DNA from: MPNO01 sp965200535
Lineage (GTDB): Bacteria > Pseudomonadota > Alphaproteobacteria > MPNO01
Reading direction: 5' to 3'
NCBI GenBank assembly: GCA_965200535.1
Contig: CBDAUF010000002.1
Location: 744,001-808,000, forward strand
Length of the DNA stretch: 64,000 nucleotides
Below are positions 17,278 through 26,791 of the stretch, one piece after another. Position 1 is the stretch's first letter. Every line of letters starts with the position of its first letter. The notes beneath the pieces are model-generated. The model was not told where the DNA came from. It saw nothing but the letters and a program-made list of their open reading frames with translations, and ran no database searches. A program made the translations under genes and the position numbers.

Positions 17278-17805
17278 ATGACCGTGTCCGTCGGCCCGCC
17301 GGCAGGCTACCGGCCGTGCGCCGGGATCGTTCTGTTCAACCCGGCCGGTCTGGTTTTCGTCGGCCGCCGGACGGACACCAAGCCCGCCGCGTGGCAGTTT
17401 CCCCAGGGCGGGATCCATCGTGGCGAGGCGCCCGACCGGGCGGCCCTGCGCGAACTGGCCGAGGAAACCGGCACCCGGAAAGCGGTCATCGTGCAGGCGA
17501 TGGACAACTGGCTGACCTACGATCTGCCGGACGATCTCCGAACGCGGATATGGGGCGGGCGTTACCGCGGCCAGGCGCAGATGTGGTTTCTTGCCCGTTT
17601 CGTCGGCGACGACAAGGACATCGACATCGCGGGTGACCCGCCCGAGTTCGACGTTTGGCGCTGGATGACGTTGTCGGACGCGGCGGCAGGGATCGTCCCG
17701 TTCAAGCGCAGGGTCTATGACGCGCTCGTCGATGCCTTTGCCGATCGGATCGCGGCGGAGACCGCGGCCGCTAGCGGGCGCCGCGCGCCAGTATCGACAT
17801 CCTGA
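17278..17805 (+). CDS. rppH: RNA pyrophosphohydrolase RppH/NudH
   Basis: Nudix hydrolase of 175 aa that removes pyrophosphate from 5'-triphosphorylated mRNA and so triggers decay; it can also cleave dinucleoside polyphosphates. The N-terminal YRPCAGIVLFNPAGLVFVGR and WQFPQGGIHRGE are RppH-specific, and the Nudix box reads GGIHRGEAPDRAALRELAEE followed by TG. The C-terminal motif FKRRVYDALVDAF is also typical. Its last 35 bp overlap the 3' end of the convergent ferritin-like gene. Confidence 0.92.
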   Translation: MTVSVGPPAGYRPCAGIVLFNPAGLVFVGRRTDTKPAAWQFPQGGIHRGEAPDRAALRELAEETGTRKAVIVQAMDNWLTYDLPDDLRTRIWGGRYRGQAQMWFLARFVGDDKDIDIAGDPPEFDVWRWMTLSDAAAGIVPFKRRVYDALVDAFADRIAAETAAASGRRAPVSTS

Positions 17806-18610
17806 TCCTCAGCAGGGCCCAGAACAGCCCGGCTGCCGACCTCGAGAACCAGCGGTGCGCCCTGATGCCGACGGCGTCGCAGACCATCTCCACGCTGCGT
17901 TCGAGAACGCCCGGCGTCGAATAAGAGAGGGCCCGGCTGCCGTAGGCGCCGCTGTTTCGCCGCCGGTCGTAGGGGCGCTCCCCGCCGTTGGCGGCGTAGT
18001 AGGCGTAGGCGAGCTCGTCGTCCTCGGTCTCGCCGATGCGCGAGAGCGCCACCCACAAGCGGCGCCAGAAACCGAGCGCCTCGCGCTCGAGATAACGCTT
18101 CATGTGGGTATGGAAGAGGCAGTAGTGAGCGAACTCGTCGCTCGCGATGCGCCGGCAGATCGCTTTCAGGACCGGCTCGTCGGTCGCCTCGGCGAGCGCG
18201 CTGTAATAGGTGCTCGTCCCGGTCTCGACAATGCAGCGCGCGATCAACTCGCCGGTGCGGCTGCCGCGCACCGAATCGCTCACGCTGGTGGGGAGCCTGA
18301 AGCCTTCCCGGAACCGCGCGAAGCTCGCCTCGAAATCGAACGCCGGGTCGGCCATCCGCGCCCAGCGGCCGAGCGCAACGCCGTGCTGAACTTCTTCGTC
18401 CGCCCAGCCATCGATCGCGGTCTGCACGCGCGGGTCGTCGTGGAAGACGCTGTTCAAATAGGCCCGATAGTCCTCGGCATTGTACTCGACAAGGCTTGCC
18501 GCCTTGACGATTGGAACGATGTTCGGATCGACCCGCGCCGGGTCGAACTCATCCCAAGGAATATCGGCAAGGGTCCATCCTGCCATCCCGACACCCCACC
18601 TGAACCACAT
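17771..18610 (-). CDS. ferritin-like di-iron protein
   Basis: 279 aa, helical. Four carboxylate/histidine motifs of a ferritin-like or rubrerythrin-like di-iron site are visible: LVEYNAEDY, WADEEVQHG (ExxH), CIVETGTSTYYSA and SDEFAHYCLFHTHM (ExxH). The spacing suits a two-iron four-helix bundle such as a putative oxidase or hydroxylase; the substrate is unknown. The C-terminus carries an extra Arg-rich segment. ATG 18610 has AGGAG just upstream; a second ATG at 18586 (MAGWTLAD) is also possible. It is convergent with rppH and lies upstream of the atp genes' 3' end, separated by 204 bp. Confidence 0.75.
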   Translation of the reverse strand: MWFRWGVGMAGWTLADIPWDEFDPARVDPNIVPIVKAASLVEYNAEDYRAYLNSVFHDDPRVQTAIDGWADEEVQHGVALGRWARMADPAFDFEASFARFREGFRLPTSVSDSVRGSRTGELIARCIVETGTSTYYSALAEATDEPVLKAICRRIASDEFAHYCLFHTHMKRYLEREALGFWRRLWVALSRIGETEDDELAYAYYAANGGERPYDRRRNSGAYGSRALSYSTPGVLERSVEMVCDAVGIRAHRWFSRSAAGLFWALLRIRMSILARGAR

Positions 18611-18636
18611 CCACTCCTGCCAGACAATAAGGCTCT

Positions 18637-18666
18637 AGCAAATCACCGGGGTTCTCGGCATGTCAA
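18637..18666 (-). promoter_or_regulatory. candidate promoter of the ferritin-like gene
   Basis: A perfect -35 hexamer TTGACA (18666-18661, minus strand) is followed after 18 bp by TTTGCT (18642-18637), a weak -10. The predicted transcript would begin about 20 nt before ATG 18610. Confidence 0.4.
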
Positions 18667-18814
18667 GCGGGAGACGGGGGGAAGACGGGATTCGGGCGGA
18701 ATGTCGATTGCGGATACGGTGCGCCGCCTCGCGCCCGCGCGCCCGGGATAGTCCGAACGCGGCGCTTGCGCATCCATGCCGGGATCCGTTCGGTGAAGGC
18801 GGCTTCGTCCGGGA

Positions 18815-19228
18815 TCAGCCGCGGGCGTCCGCGACCGCCGCGCGCAGTGCTTCTGCCGCTGCGAGCCGTTTTCTGGCTTCCGCCGCCGGCCCCCCGTCCG
18901 CCGCGCGGTCGAGCGCCTCCTGCGCTGCCGCGACGCGGCGGCCTGCTTCCCCATCGTCGATCTTCTCCAGTGGAACCGCGTCCTCGGCCAGCACCGTGCA
19001 GCGCTCGGGCTGGACCTCCGCGACCCCGCCGACGACGAAGACCCGTCGCTCCACTGCCCCCCCGTTCCAGATCGCGATGACGCCCGCCCGCACGGTCGAG
19101 ATCATCGGCGCGTGACCGGGCAGGACGCCGAAATCCCCTTCCTCTCCCGGCACGACCACCATCTCGACCGGGACGGAAAGCAGCAGCCGTTCCGGCGAGA
19201 CCAGTTCGAATTCGACAGTATCGGCCAT
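18815..19228 (-). CDS. atpC: F1Fo ATP synthase epsilon subunit
   Basis: 137 aa. The N-terminal beta-sandwich is complete (FELVSPERLLLSVPVEMVVV, PGEEGDFGVLPGHAPMIST), followed by an Ala/Arg-rich C-terminal helical hairpin. Epsilon is part of the central stalk and inhibits ATP hydrolysis. It is the last gene of atpHAGDC, 19 bp after atpD. Confidence 0.93.
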   Translation of the reverse strand: MADTVEFELVSPERLLLSVPVEMVVVPGEEGDFGVLPGHAPMISTVRAGVIAIWNGGAVERRVFVVGGVAEVQPERCTVLAEDAVPLEKIDDGEAGRRVAAAQEALDRAADGGPAAEARKRLAAAEALRAAVADARG

Positions 19229-19247
19229 GATGCGCGGTCCCGCCCGG

Positions 19248-20672
<1,425 letters not shown>

Positions 20673-20712
20673 TTCCGTTCCCTCTTGCCTGGAGTCTCTG
20701 CGCCCGGGCGGC

Positions 20713-21612
20713 CTAGACCGCTTCGGCGCCCGAGATGATCTCGATCAGTTCGCTGGTGATGGCGGCTTGGCGAGACCGGTTGTAGTCGAGCGTCAGCCGG
20801 TCGATCATGTCGCCCGCGTTGCGGGTTGCGTTGTCCATCGCTGCCATGCGCGCACCCTGTTCCGAGGCCGCGTTCTCCAGCAGCGCCCGGTAGATCTGCA
20901 CCGACAGGTTGAGCGGCAGCAGCGTCGCCAGGATCTGCTCCTCCTCCGGCTCGAACTCGTACACCGCCCTGGCGCCGCCCGCCGCGACGTCCTCGCTGTC
21001 CTTCTCCCCGTCGTCCGTCGGTCCGAAGGGGATGAGTTGCTGGACGGTGACGATCTGTGTGATTGCCGACTGGAACCGGTTGTAGACCACGGTGCAGACA
21101 TCGAACCCGCCGTCGTCGTAGAGGGCGAGCAGGCGGCCGGCGATGGCCTGCGCGTCGTCGAAGCCCAACCTGGGGCGGCCGACATCGTCGATGGTCTCGA
21201 CGATCAGGCTGCCGTAGTCGCGCACCAACTGCCCGCGTCCCTTGCGCCCGACGCAGAAGATTTTGACCGTCTTGCCGGCGGAGCGCAGGTCGCGGATCCG
21301 GCGCCTGGCCTCGCGCACGATCGACGAGTTGAACCCGCCGCAAAGCCCGCGATCCGAGGTCGCGACGACCAGCAGATGGACGTCGTCTCTGCCGGTGCCG
21401 GCGAGGAGCGGCGGCGCGCCCTCGCTGCTGCCGAGGCTCGCTGCCACGGAGCCCAGCATGCGCTCCATCCGCTCGGCATAGGGTCTCGCAGCCTCCGCCT
21501 GCTCCTGGGCGCGCCGGAGCTTTGCCGCCGCAACCATCTTCATCGCGGACGTGATCTTCTGCGTCGACTTGACGCTGTTGATCCGCGTGCGCAGGTCCTT
21601 GAGGCTCGGCAT
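20713..21612 (-). CDS. atpG: F1Fo ATP synthase gamma subunit
   Basis: Rotor shaft subunit, 299 aa. N-terminal helix MPSLKDLRTRINSVKSTQKI and C-terminal helix MIDRLTLDYNRSRQAAITSE with LIEIISGAEAV form the coiled coil. A mid-protein acidic segment (TDDGEKDSEDVAAGG) is a little longer than in E. coli. It lies between atpA and atpD. Confidence 0.95.
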   Translation of the reverse strand: MPSLKDLRTRINSVKSTQKITSAMKMVAAAKLRRAQEQAEAARPYAERMERMLGSVAASLGSSEGAPPLLAGTGRDDVHLLVVATSDRGLCGGFNSSIVREARRRIRDLRSAGKTVKIFCVGRKGRGQLVRDYGSLIVETIDDVGRPRLGFDDAQAIAGRLLALYDDGGFDVCTVVYNRFQSAITQIVTVQQLIPFGPTDDGEKDSEDVAAGGARAVYEFEPEEEQILATLLPLNLSVQIYRALLENAASEQGARMAAMDNATRNAGDMIDRLTLDYNRSRQAAITSELIEIISGAEAV

Positions 21613-21655
21613 GCCGGTCGGCTTTCGCTGGCTCTTGCCCTGTGCCGCGCGCCGT

Positions 21656-23188
21656 CTAGGCGGCGAACGCCTTGGCGTAGGCGTCCAGCGCCCCGGTCAG
21701 TTTCTCGCGGAGATCGTCGGTGAGTTCCTGGCGTTCCCGGATGCCCGAAAGGATGTCCGGGTGGTTCGCCTTCACCTCGGCGAGAAAGCCGTGCTCGAAC
21801 CGCTCTACGGCGTCGAGCGGGAAGTTGTCGAGATAGCCGTTGACGCCAGCGAAGATGACGACCACCTGTTCCTCCACCGCGAGCGGCGAGAACTGGGGCT
21901 GCTTGAGCAGTTCGGTCAGGCGCGAGCCGCGGTTGAGAAGCTGCTGGGTGGATGCGTCGAGATCGGAGGCGAACTGGGCGAACGCCGCCATCTCGCGGTA
22001 CTGGGCGAGTTCCAGCTTGATCGAGCCCGCGACCTGTTTCATCGCCTTGATCTGGGCCGCCGACCCGACCCGGCTGACCGACAGCCCGACATTCACGGCA
22101 GGCCTGATGCCGGAATAGAACAGATCGGTCTCGAGGAAGATTTGCCCGTCGGTGATCGAGATCACGTTGGTCGGAATATAGGCGGAGACGTCGCCCGCCT
22201 GCGTCTCGATGACCGGGAGGGCGGTCAGCGATCCGGCCCCGTTGTCGGCGTTCATTTTCGCCGCGCGCTCCAGCAGGCGCGAATGAAGATAGAAGACGTC
22301 GCCCGGGAACGCCTCGCGGCCCGGCGGGCGGCGCAGCAGCAGCGACATCTGGCGGTAGGCGACGGCCTGTTTCGACAGGTCATCGTAGATGATGAGCGCG
22401 TGCATGCCGTTGTCGCGGAAATACTCGCCCATCGTGCAGCCGGCGTAGGGCGCAAGAAACTGGAGCGGCGCCGGTTCGGAGGCCGTGGCGGCGACGATAA
22501 TGCTGTACTCGAGCGCGCCGTTCTCCTCGAGCTGCTTGACGATCTGGGCCACCGTCGAGCGCTTCTGGCCGATGGCGACGTAGACGCAGTAGAGCTTTTT
22601 CGATTCGTCGCCGGCCGCGTTGATGTCGCGCTGGTTGATGATGGTATCGACGGCAACCGCGGTCTTGCCCGTCTGTCGGTCGCCGATCACCAGTTCCCGC
22701 TGGCCGCGGCCGATCGGGATCAGGCTGTCGATCGCCTTGAGCCCGGTCTGCACCGGCTCGTGCACCGACTGGCGCGGGATGATGCCGGGCGCCTTGACCT
22801 CGACCAGCCGGCGCTCGTCGCTCTCGATCGGCCCCTTGCCGTCGATCGGGTTGCCGAGCGCATCGACGACCCGGCCGAGCAGCCCCTTGCCGACCGGCAC
22901 GTCGACGATCGCGCCGGTCCGCTTGACGGTGTCGCCTTCCTTGATCGTGCTGTCGTCGCCGAAGATGACCACACCGACATTGTCGCTCTCGAGATTGAGC
23001 GCCATGCCCCGGATACCGCCGGGGAATTCCACCATCTCGCCGGCCTGGACGCGGTCGAGCCCGTAGACGCGGGCGATGCCGTCGCCCACCGACAGCACCT
23101 GGCCGACCTCTGCAACCTCGGCCTCGGTTCCGAAATTCGCGATCTGCTCCTTCAGGATGGCGGAGATCTCTGCGGCGCGGAGGTCCAT
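21656..23188 (-). CDS. atpA: F1Fo ATP synthase alpha subunit
   Basis: Regulatory nucleotide-binding subunit, 510 aa. The P-loop is GDRQTGKTAVAVD and the C-terminal RPAVNVGLSVSRVGSAAQ contains the arginine finger region. ATG 23188 (MDLRAAEISAILKEQI) matches the family start and overlaps the atpH stop as TGATG; a GTG one codon earlier at 23191 is the alternative. Confidence 0.97.
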   Translation of the reverse strand: MDLRAAEISAILKEQIANFGTEAEVAEVGQVLSVGDGIARVYGLDRVQAGEMVEFPGGIRGMALNLESDNVGVVIFGDDSTIKEGDTVKRTGAIVDVPVGKGLLGRVVDALGNPIDGKGPIESDERRLVEVKAPGIIPRQSVHEPVQTGLKAIDSLIPIGRGQRELVIGDRQTGKTAVAVDTIINQRDINAAGDESKKLYCVYVAIGQKRSTVAQIVKQLEENGALEYSIIVAATASEPAPLQFLAPYAGCTMGEYFRDNGMHALIIYDDLSKQAVAYRQMSLLLRRPPGREAFPGDVFYLHSRLLERAAKMNADNGAGSLTALPVIETQAGDVSAYIPTNVISITDGQIFLETDLFYSGIRPAVNVGLSVSRVGSAAQIKAMKQVAGSIKLELAQYREMAAFAQFASDLDASTQQLLNRGSRLTELLKQPQFSPLAVEEQVVVIFAGVNGYLDNFPLDAVERFEHGFLAEVKANHPDILSGIRERQELTDDLREKLTGALDAYAKAFAA

Positions 23189-23748
23189 CACGCGGCCCCT
23201 TTCATCGATGTCTGCAGCTTGCCCAGCTTGGTCCTGAGCGAGGAATCGACCATGCGCGAGCCGACCTTGACGATCAACCCGCCGAGAATGTCGGGATCGA
23301 CCCGGACGTCGATCGAGACATTGCCGCCGACCGAGCGCCTGAGCGCGTCCTCGATCGCCGTCCGCTGGGAATCGCCGAGCGGCTGCGCCGAGGTCACCTC
23401 GGCCGTCACCTCCCCGCGGCGTTCGGCCAGCAGCGCGCCGTAGACCGCGATCATCCCCGGCAGGGCGAACAGCCGGCGGTTGCGGGCGACCGTGTTGACG
23501 AAGCGCCGGGTCAGATCCCCGATGCCGGCGCGCTCCATCACCGCGTCGATCGCTGCCGCCTGTTCATCGCGGCCGACGACCGGGCTGGTCAGCACCCGTG
23601 CCAGATCGGCGGAGTCGCGGATCATCGTCCGGAGCGCCGCGAGGTCGTCGCGGACCTGGTCCAGAAGATCGCCTTCGTCGGCGAGGTCGAACAGGGCGCT
23701 GGCGTAGCGGCCGGGAAGCCCGGATACATCAACCGGTGTTGCGGACAC
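23188..23748 (-). CDS. atpH: F1Fo ATP synthase delta subunit
   Basis: Peripheral-stalk subunit OSCP/delta, 186 aa. GLPGRYASALFDLADE at the N-terminus and IDVRVDPDILGGLIVKVGSR near the C-terminus are diagnostic. Translation appears to start at GTG 23748 with little Shine-Dalgarno complementarity. It is first in atpHAGDC; the F0 genes (atpBEF) are not here, as usual in alphaproteobacteria. Confidence 0.93.
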   Translation of the reverse strand: MSATPVDVSGLPGRYASALFDLADEGDLLDQVRDDLAALRTMIRDSADLARVLTSPVVGRDEQAAAIDAVMERAGIGDLTRRFVNTVARNRRLFALPGMIAVYGALLAERRGEVTAEVTSAQPLGDSQRTAIEDALRRSVGGNVSIDVRVDPDILGGLIVKVGSRMVDSSLRTKLGKLQTSMKGAA

Positions 23749-23983
23749 GAATATCTAACCCCGACCGTGTTGACGGCAACCGTTTGAAAGACATGACATT
23801 TTTGCTTGTCGCGGCGACTGGCGCGAAGCCCGGCTCCCGAAGGCAGCGCTTGGTATCATACCCGATAATCGGTTGCAACCCGGCTCTGGCCTGCGCCTGT
23901 GTCGGGCAAACTGCATCCCGATCGCCGCCGACGCCTTGCCGCGCCGAGCGGGGACGGACTTCCCCGGGGGCACGGCGCGGCGC
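23749..23983. promoter_or_regulatory. upstream region of the atp operon, with palindromes
   Basis: This 235-bp gap must hold the atpHAGDC promoter and the end of the ABC transporter transcript. On the minus strand TATGAT (23860-23855) is a good -10 element, but no -35 match stands 16-18 bp upstream. Two dyads lie at the expected -35 position: CCGATAATCGG (23862-23872) and GGTTGCAACC (23871-23880), which overlap by two bases. That layout suggests activator- or repressor-controlled transcription. The atpH leader would be about 100 nt. Confidence 0.35.
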
Positions 23984-24766
23984 CTAACCGCCCGCGGTCG
24001 CGTACTGGATGTCGCCCCGCGTCGCCCAGCCGGTGAAGCGGCGGTCGAGGACCGCGAAGATCGCATACATGCCGATCGCCATGGCGGCGATCACGATCAG
24101 CCCGGCGATCATCAGCGACATGTTGAAGTTCGAACTCGCGACCAGCATCAGATGGCCGATTCCGTCGCCGCCCGCCACGGTCTCCGCGATCACCGCGCCC
24201 ACGAAGGCGAGCGTGATGGCGATCTTGAGGGAGGCGAACAGATAGGGGAGAGAACGCGGTATCCCCACCTTGATCACGATGTCGCGCTCGTGCGCTCCGA
24301 GTGCGCGGAGCACGTCGCGGAGTTCCGGTTCGATGGTGGCGAGCGCCACCGCGACATTCACCACGATGGGGAAGAAGCAGAGGATGAAGGCGGTGATCGT
24401 CGCCGTCGTCAGCCCGATGCCGAACCAGACCATCAGGATCGGCACGATCGCCACCTTGGGGATGCTGTTGAAGGCGACGAGCAGCGGGTACAGGGCGGCG
24501 TAGATCGGCCGCGAGATGCCGATGAACACGCCGAGCACGATGCCGAAGACAACCGCGATACCGAAACCGAGCAGCGTCGCGACAAGCGTCGGGACCGCGT
24601 TGTGCCAGAGCGCCTCGCGGAATTCCCAGACCGCGTAGAACGACGATGTCGCCGTCGGCAGCACCACCTTGGGCACATCGAACGCCCGCACGCCGATTTC
24701 CCAGATCACCAGGCACACCAGGGTCACGATCCACGGCGACAGCCGTTCGACGGTCTTGCTACTCAT
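23984..24766 (-). CDS. ABC transporter permease, SsuC/ThiX/pyrimidine-type
   Basis: Inner-membrane permease, 260 aa, six hydrophobic helices, of the nitrate/sulfonate/thiamine-precursor (BPD_transp_1) family. The EAA coupling loop reads LRALGAHERDIVIKVGIPRS. It overlaps the upstream ATPase gene by 8 bp. With the ATPase and the NMT1-type binding protein it completes an importer. Family members carry sulfonates, nitrate, HMP or pyrimidines; here the pyrimidine genes directly upstream in the same orientation point to a pyrimidine or ureido compound. That substrate is inference. Confidence 0.85.
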   Translation of the reverse strand: MSSKTVERLSPWIVTLVCLVIWEIGVRAFDVPKVVLPTATSSFYAVWEFREALWHNAVPTLVATLLGFGIAVVFGIVLGVFIGISRPIYAALYPLLVAFNSIPKVAIVPILMVWFGIGLTTATITAFILCFFPIVVNVAVALATIEPELRDVLRALGAHERDIVIKVGIPRSLPYLFASLKIAITLAFVGAVIAETVAGGDGIGHLMLVASSNFNMSLMIAGLIVIAAMAIGMYAIFAVLDRRFTGWATRGDIQYATAGG

Positions 24767-25565
24767 CGTCGGATCTCGCGATGTTGATGTGGTGGCGCAG
24801 TTCCTGCACCAGCTCGACCGTTTCGCGGCGGTACATGTGCTCGAGCGCGCGCGGCCGGTCCAGTTCGATGTCGCGCTGGAGGATCACCCGTCCGGGCCGC
24901 GCGCTCATCACGAACACCCGGTCGGAGAGATACACCGCTTCGCGCAGATCGTGGGTAACCAGCATCACAGTGCACTTGCGCTCCGTGTAGAGCTTCTGGA
25001 GCACGTCCCAGAGTTCCTCGCGGGTGAAGGCGTCGAGCGCGCCGAACGGCTCGTCCAGCAGCAACAGGTCGGGCTCGTGCACCAGCGCCCGGCAAAGCTG
25101 GGCGCGCTGCTGCATCCCGCCGGAAAGCTGCCACGGAGCGCGGTCGCCGAACCCGTCCAGCCCGACGGTGGCGAGGAGCTCGTCCGCCAGCGCCTCGTAC
25201 TTCGCCTTTTCGCGGCGGAACCGCTGACGGTGGGGCTCGACGATCTCCATCGGCAGCAGCACGTTCTCGCGGGTCGAACGCCACGGCAGGAGGGTCGCAT
25301 TCTGGAACGCCATACCGACGATCTTGAGCGGCTGGTCGACGACCTGGCCGGCGACCGAGACATGCCCCCGGTTGGCGCGGATCAACCCTGCGACGACCTT
25401 GAGCAGGGTCGACTTGCCGCAGCCGCTCGGCCCGACCAGCGCAATGAAGTCGCCGCGCTCCATTGTCAGGCTGGCGCCCTGCAGCGCCAGCGTACCCGTA
25501 TCGTCCTCATCGCCCGCGGTGTTGCGGTAGGTGAGGTCGATGTCGTCGATCTCGATGAAGGCCAT
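24759..25565 (-). CDS. ABC transporter ATP-binding protein, SsuB/TauB-type
   Basis: ATPase subunit, 268 aa. Walker A GPSGCGKST, signature LSGGMQQRAQLCRALVHEP and Walker B LLLLDEPFGALDAFTREEL, with the H-loop in LVTHDLREAVYLSDRVFV. All belong to the nitrate/sulfonate/taurine class. ATG 25565 (MAFIEID) is taken as start; the preceding in-frame codon is TTG. It follows the binding-protein gene by 69 bp and overlaps the permease gene by 8 bp. Confidence 0.88.
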   Translation of the reverse strand: MAFIEIDDIDLTYRNTAGDEDDTGTLALQGASLTMERGDFIALVGPSGCGKSTLLKVVAGLIRANRGHVSVAGQVVDQPLKIVGMAFQNATLLPWRSTRENVLLPMEIVEPHRQRFRREKAKYEALADELLATVGLDGFGDRAPWQLSGGMQQRAQLCRALVHEPDLLLLDEPFGALDAFTREELWDVLQKLYTERKCTVMLVTHDLREAVYLSDRVFVMSARPGRVILQRDIELDRPRALEHMYRRETVELVQELRHHINIARSDDE

Positions 25566-25634
25566 CAATGTCCGCCGGCAGGGCCCCGGGGGCGGGCAGC
25601 CGTTCGCCCGCCCCGGAAGCCTGCGCGAGCGCTT

Positions 25635-26663
25635 CTACTTGTGAATGAAGCGTTCGGACTGTGGCGGCAGGTAACCCGCCAGCCACATATCGGCGGCCTT
25701 TGGCGGGCTCGCGATACCGTAGGCGTCCGCAGCCTGGTCGATCGAGCGCTGGAGCCGCGCCATGTCGACGTCGCCGTAGCCGTTCTTGCGCACGTTCGGC
25801 GTCAGGATGCAGCACTTGATGCCCAGTCTCAGCCGGTCCGCCTCGACCGCCTCGTTGATCAGCGGCTCGAACTTCTTGGCGGATGCGACCGCAAGCTTGG
25901 GCTTGAGCACCATGTCGCGGGCCGCCTTGATCGTGGCCCGTACGAAGCCGCGTACGGCGTCCCCGTTTGCAGCGAGGAAGTCCGGCCTGACCGAGACGCC
26001 GTTGGCGTAGGATTCCATGCCGTGGTCGCCGTACATGAAGAAGGTGACGTCCTCTTCCTTGAAGCCGGCCGCCTTGATGTTGAGCATCGAGGAAAAGACG
26101 TGACCGGAAATCGCATCGACCTGGCCCTTGAGCAGCATCGGCTCGCGCAGGCGCGGGTCCATGTTCTTTCTCTTTACCGCGTTGGGATCGATGCCGATGG
26201 CCTTTGCGAAGGCCGGAAACAGCTTGTAGCTGGCATCGAACACCGGGGCGCCCAGCACCTTGCCGACGAGTTGCTTGGGATGCGTGATGCCCGACTTCTT
26301 CATCACGAAGATCGAGAAGGGGGGCTGTTCATACATCATCATCACGGACTTGATCTCTTTGCCCTTGTTCTTGGCGTTGTACTGGATCAAGGCGTTGATG
26401 TCGGCGAGGCCGATGTCGTGGGTGCCGCTGACCAGCTTGCGGACGGCGTCCGCCGAGCCGCGTCCGGCGTCGATCTTCACGTCGAGGCCTTCGGCCTTGT
26501 AATAACCCTCGTACTGGGCGATGAAGACCAGCCCGTGCGTGGATTGCGGGATCCAGTCGAGCGTGAGCCGGATCTTGGTAGCCGCCGAAGCGGTTGGCAC
26601 GCCGGTCGCAAGCGCCGCCGCGAACGCCGCCGCGAACGCGGCCGCCGAAATTTTTCTTGTCAT
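25635..26663 (-). CDS. NMT1/THI5-like ABC transporter substrate-binding protein
   Basis: Periplasmic receptor, 342 aa, with a Sec signal (MTRKISAAAFAAAFAAALAT ending VPTASAAT) and the NMT1/THI5 fold: IRLTLDWIPQSTHGLVFIAQ, YYKAEGLDVKIDAGRGSADA and DIGLADINALIQY. Receptors of this fold bind thiamine precursors, pyrimidines, riboflavin or related small rings. The LDWIPQSTHGLVFIAQ stretch is the usual ligand-entry region. A good ribosome site (AGAGGAAAGG) precedes ATG 26663. It is 128 bp downstream of pyrE, with a hairpin and a possible promoter between, so it may form a separate unit from the pyr genes. Confidence 0.85.
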   Translation of the reverse strand: MTRKISAAAFAAAFAAALATGVPTASAATKIRLTLDWIPQSTHGLVFIAQYEGYYKAEGLDVKIDAGRGSADAVRKLVSGTHDIGLADINALIQYNAKNKGKEIKSVMMMYEQPPFSIFVMKKSGITHPKQLVGKVLGAPVFDASYKLFPAFAKAIGIDPNAVKRKNMDPRLREPMLLKGQVDAISGHVFSSMLNIKAAGFKEEDVTFFMYGDHGMESYANGVSVRPDFLAANGDAVRGFVRATIKAARDMVLKPKLAVASAKKFEPLINEAVEADRLRLGIKCCILTPNVRKNGYGDVDMARLQRSIDQAADAYGIASPPKAADMWLAGYLPPQSERFIHK

Positions 26664-26701
26664 CCTTTCCTCTCCCTCTGCGGATCAGAGCGTCGGCGCA
26701 G

Positions 26702-26707
26702 ATTACA
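26702..26707 (-). promoter_or_regulatory. possible -10 element for the ABC transporter genes
   Basis: TGTAAT (minus strand, 26707-26702) matches the -10 consensus at 5 of 6 positions and would give a ~32-nt leader to ATG 26663. No convincing -35 is seen at 16-18 bp, so the assignment is weak. Confidence 0.3.
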
Positions 26708-26757
26708 ACAGCGCGCGGCCGGATGAATACCGGCGGCGTTGCTATTTCATCCACACA

Positions 26758-26778
26758 GCGCTGCGCCCCGCGCAGCGC
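26758..26778 (-). terminator. GC-rich hairpin after pyrE
   Basis: GCGCTGCGC (26758-26766) and GCGCAGCGC (26770-26778) form a perfect 9-bp stem with a CCC loop, 13 bp after the pyrE stop in the direction of transcription. No T-run follows, so it may pause, protect the mRNA 3' end, or terminate only partly. Confidence 0.45.
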
Positions 26779-26791
26779 CGCCGCACGCGGT

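Noticed and set aside
21551..23443. 630-codon plus-strand frame antisense to atpA
   Set aside because: Shadow of atpA; no domain and no independent start signal.
23768..23796. TTGACG with possible -10 on the plus strand near 23.77 kb
   Set aside because: It would transcribe against the ABC transporter genes with no gene to serve; the atp promoter must point the other way.
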